NCBI RefSeq assembly: GCF_003368325.1
Contig: NZ_CP031467.1
Location: 310,001 to 374,000, forward strand
Direction of reading: 5' to 3'
Source: Paraburkholderia caffeinilytica
Lineage (GTDB): Bacteria > Pseudomonadota > Gammaproteobacteria > Burkholderiales > Burkholderiaceae
Length of the DNA: 64,000 nucleotides
The notes under the pieces are model-generated. The model did not search any database, had not been told where the DNA came from, and saw only the letters and a list, made by a program, of their open reading frames with translations. Positions 63,997 through 64,000 of the stretch are shown one piece after another (position 1 is the first letter of the stretch; the number at the start of each line of letters is the position of its first letter). Made by a program: the position numbers and the translations under genes.

Positions 63997-64000
63997 GAGA

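Noticed and set aside
57892..64000. A standard Ter (tellurite) stress system
   Set aside because: It lacks TerD/TerC, ATP-grasp and aldolase-like genes; only the PRTase and HAD themes are shared.

Overview
The window looks like a chromosomal segment of a Burkholderiales bacterium, probably Paraburkholderia, Caballeronia or Burkholderia. The reasons are high G+C coding regions, DUF4148 and DUF2844 proteins, a Burkholderia-type Gram-negative porin, many TetR/LysR regulators, and metabolic genes arranged as single operons. I saw no rRNA, tRNA or CRISPR array. All identifications come from reading motifs; no database search was run.

Region 1 (1-6.3 kb) holds miscellaneous small transcription units: a LysR tail, an HSL-type hydrolase, WrbA, DoxX, a DUF4148 protein, a TetR regulator, a truncated aldo/keto reductase and a MarR regulator. 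Region 2 (6.3-23.2 kb) is a coherent aromatic catabolic cluster. A plus-strand operon encodes an amidohydrolase-type decarboxylase, hydroxyquinol 1,2-dioxygenase and maleylacetate reductase. Minus-strand genes encode a TfdB-like phenol hydroxylase, an acyl-CoA ligase, two enoyl-CoA hydratase family proteins, an HMG-CoA lyase family protein, a CocE/NonD hydrolase, an AAHS-type MFS importer and a porin. Two closely similar TetR regulators are part of the cluster. The likely logic is uptake, side-chain processing through CoA thioesters, decarboxylation and hydroxylation to hydroxyquinol, ring cleavage to maleylacetate, and reduction to beta-ketoadipate. Region 3 (23.3-32.9 kb) has an azoreductase, a relic of a Cys/Met-metabolism PLP gene, an amino-acid-type cluster (aldehyde dehydrogenase, PhzF, a solute-binding protein without signal peptide, an aminotransferase) divergent from a MocR regulator, and a TetR/SDR pair with a clear palindromic operator. 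Region 4 (33-38.6 kb) is a nucleoside uptake and salvage operon: Tsx channel, purine nucleoside permease, NupC, DeoC, DeoA.

Region 5 (38.6-43.5 kb) is a zone of decay: fragments of LysR, PaaI thioesterase, choline/betaine-binding protein, IS6 and IS66 transposases, plus an intact chemoreceptor and a DUF2844 gene of doubtful start. It borders Region 6 (43.5-64 kb), which I read as a defence island. It contains a YkgJ protein, a PIN-like protein, an HNH endonuclease, several unknown proteins, a complete type II CBASS system and a NADAR protein. The CBASS system has capW and an HNH-SAVED Cap5-like effector on the plus strand; the minus strand carries a small ORF, the CD-NTase, Cap2 (E2-E1) and Cap3 (JAB). 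A strong promoter overlapped by an inverted repeat lies between the two arms.

The last 6 kb, running off the right edge, is the best candidate for an undescribed system: five translationally coupled minus-strand genes encoding a HAD phosphatase, a PRTase-like protein, a large P-loop ATPase, an unrecognised Rossmann-like protein and a PfkB kinase carrying a Cys-rich insert. The combination suggests synthesis or repair of a nucleotide- or nucleoside-like molecule under ATPase control, but the function is unknown.
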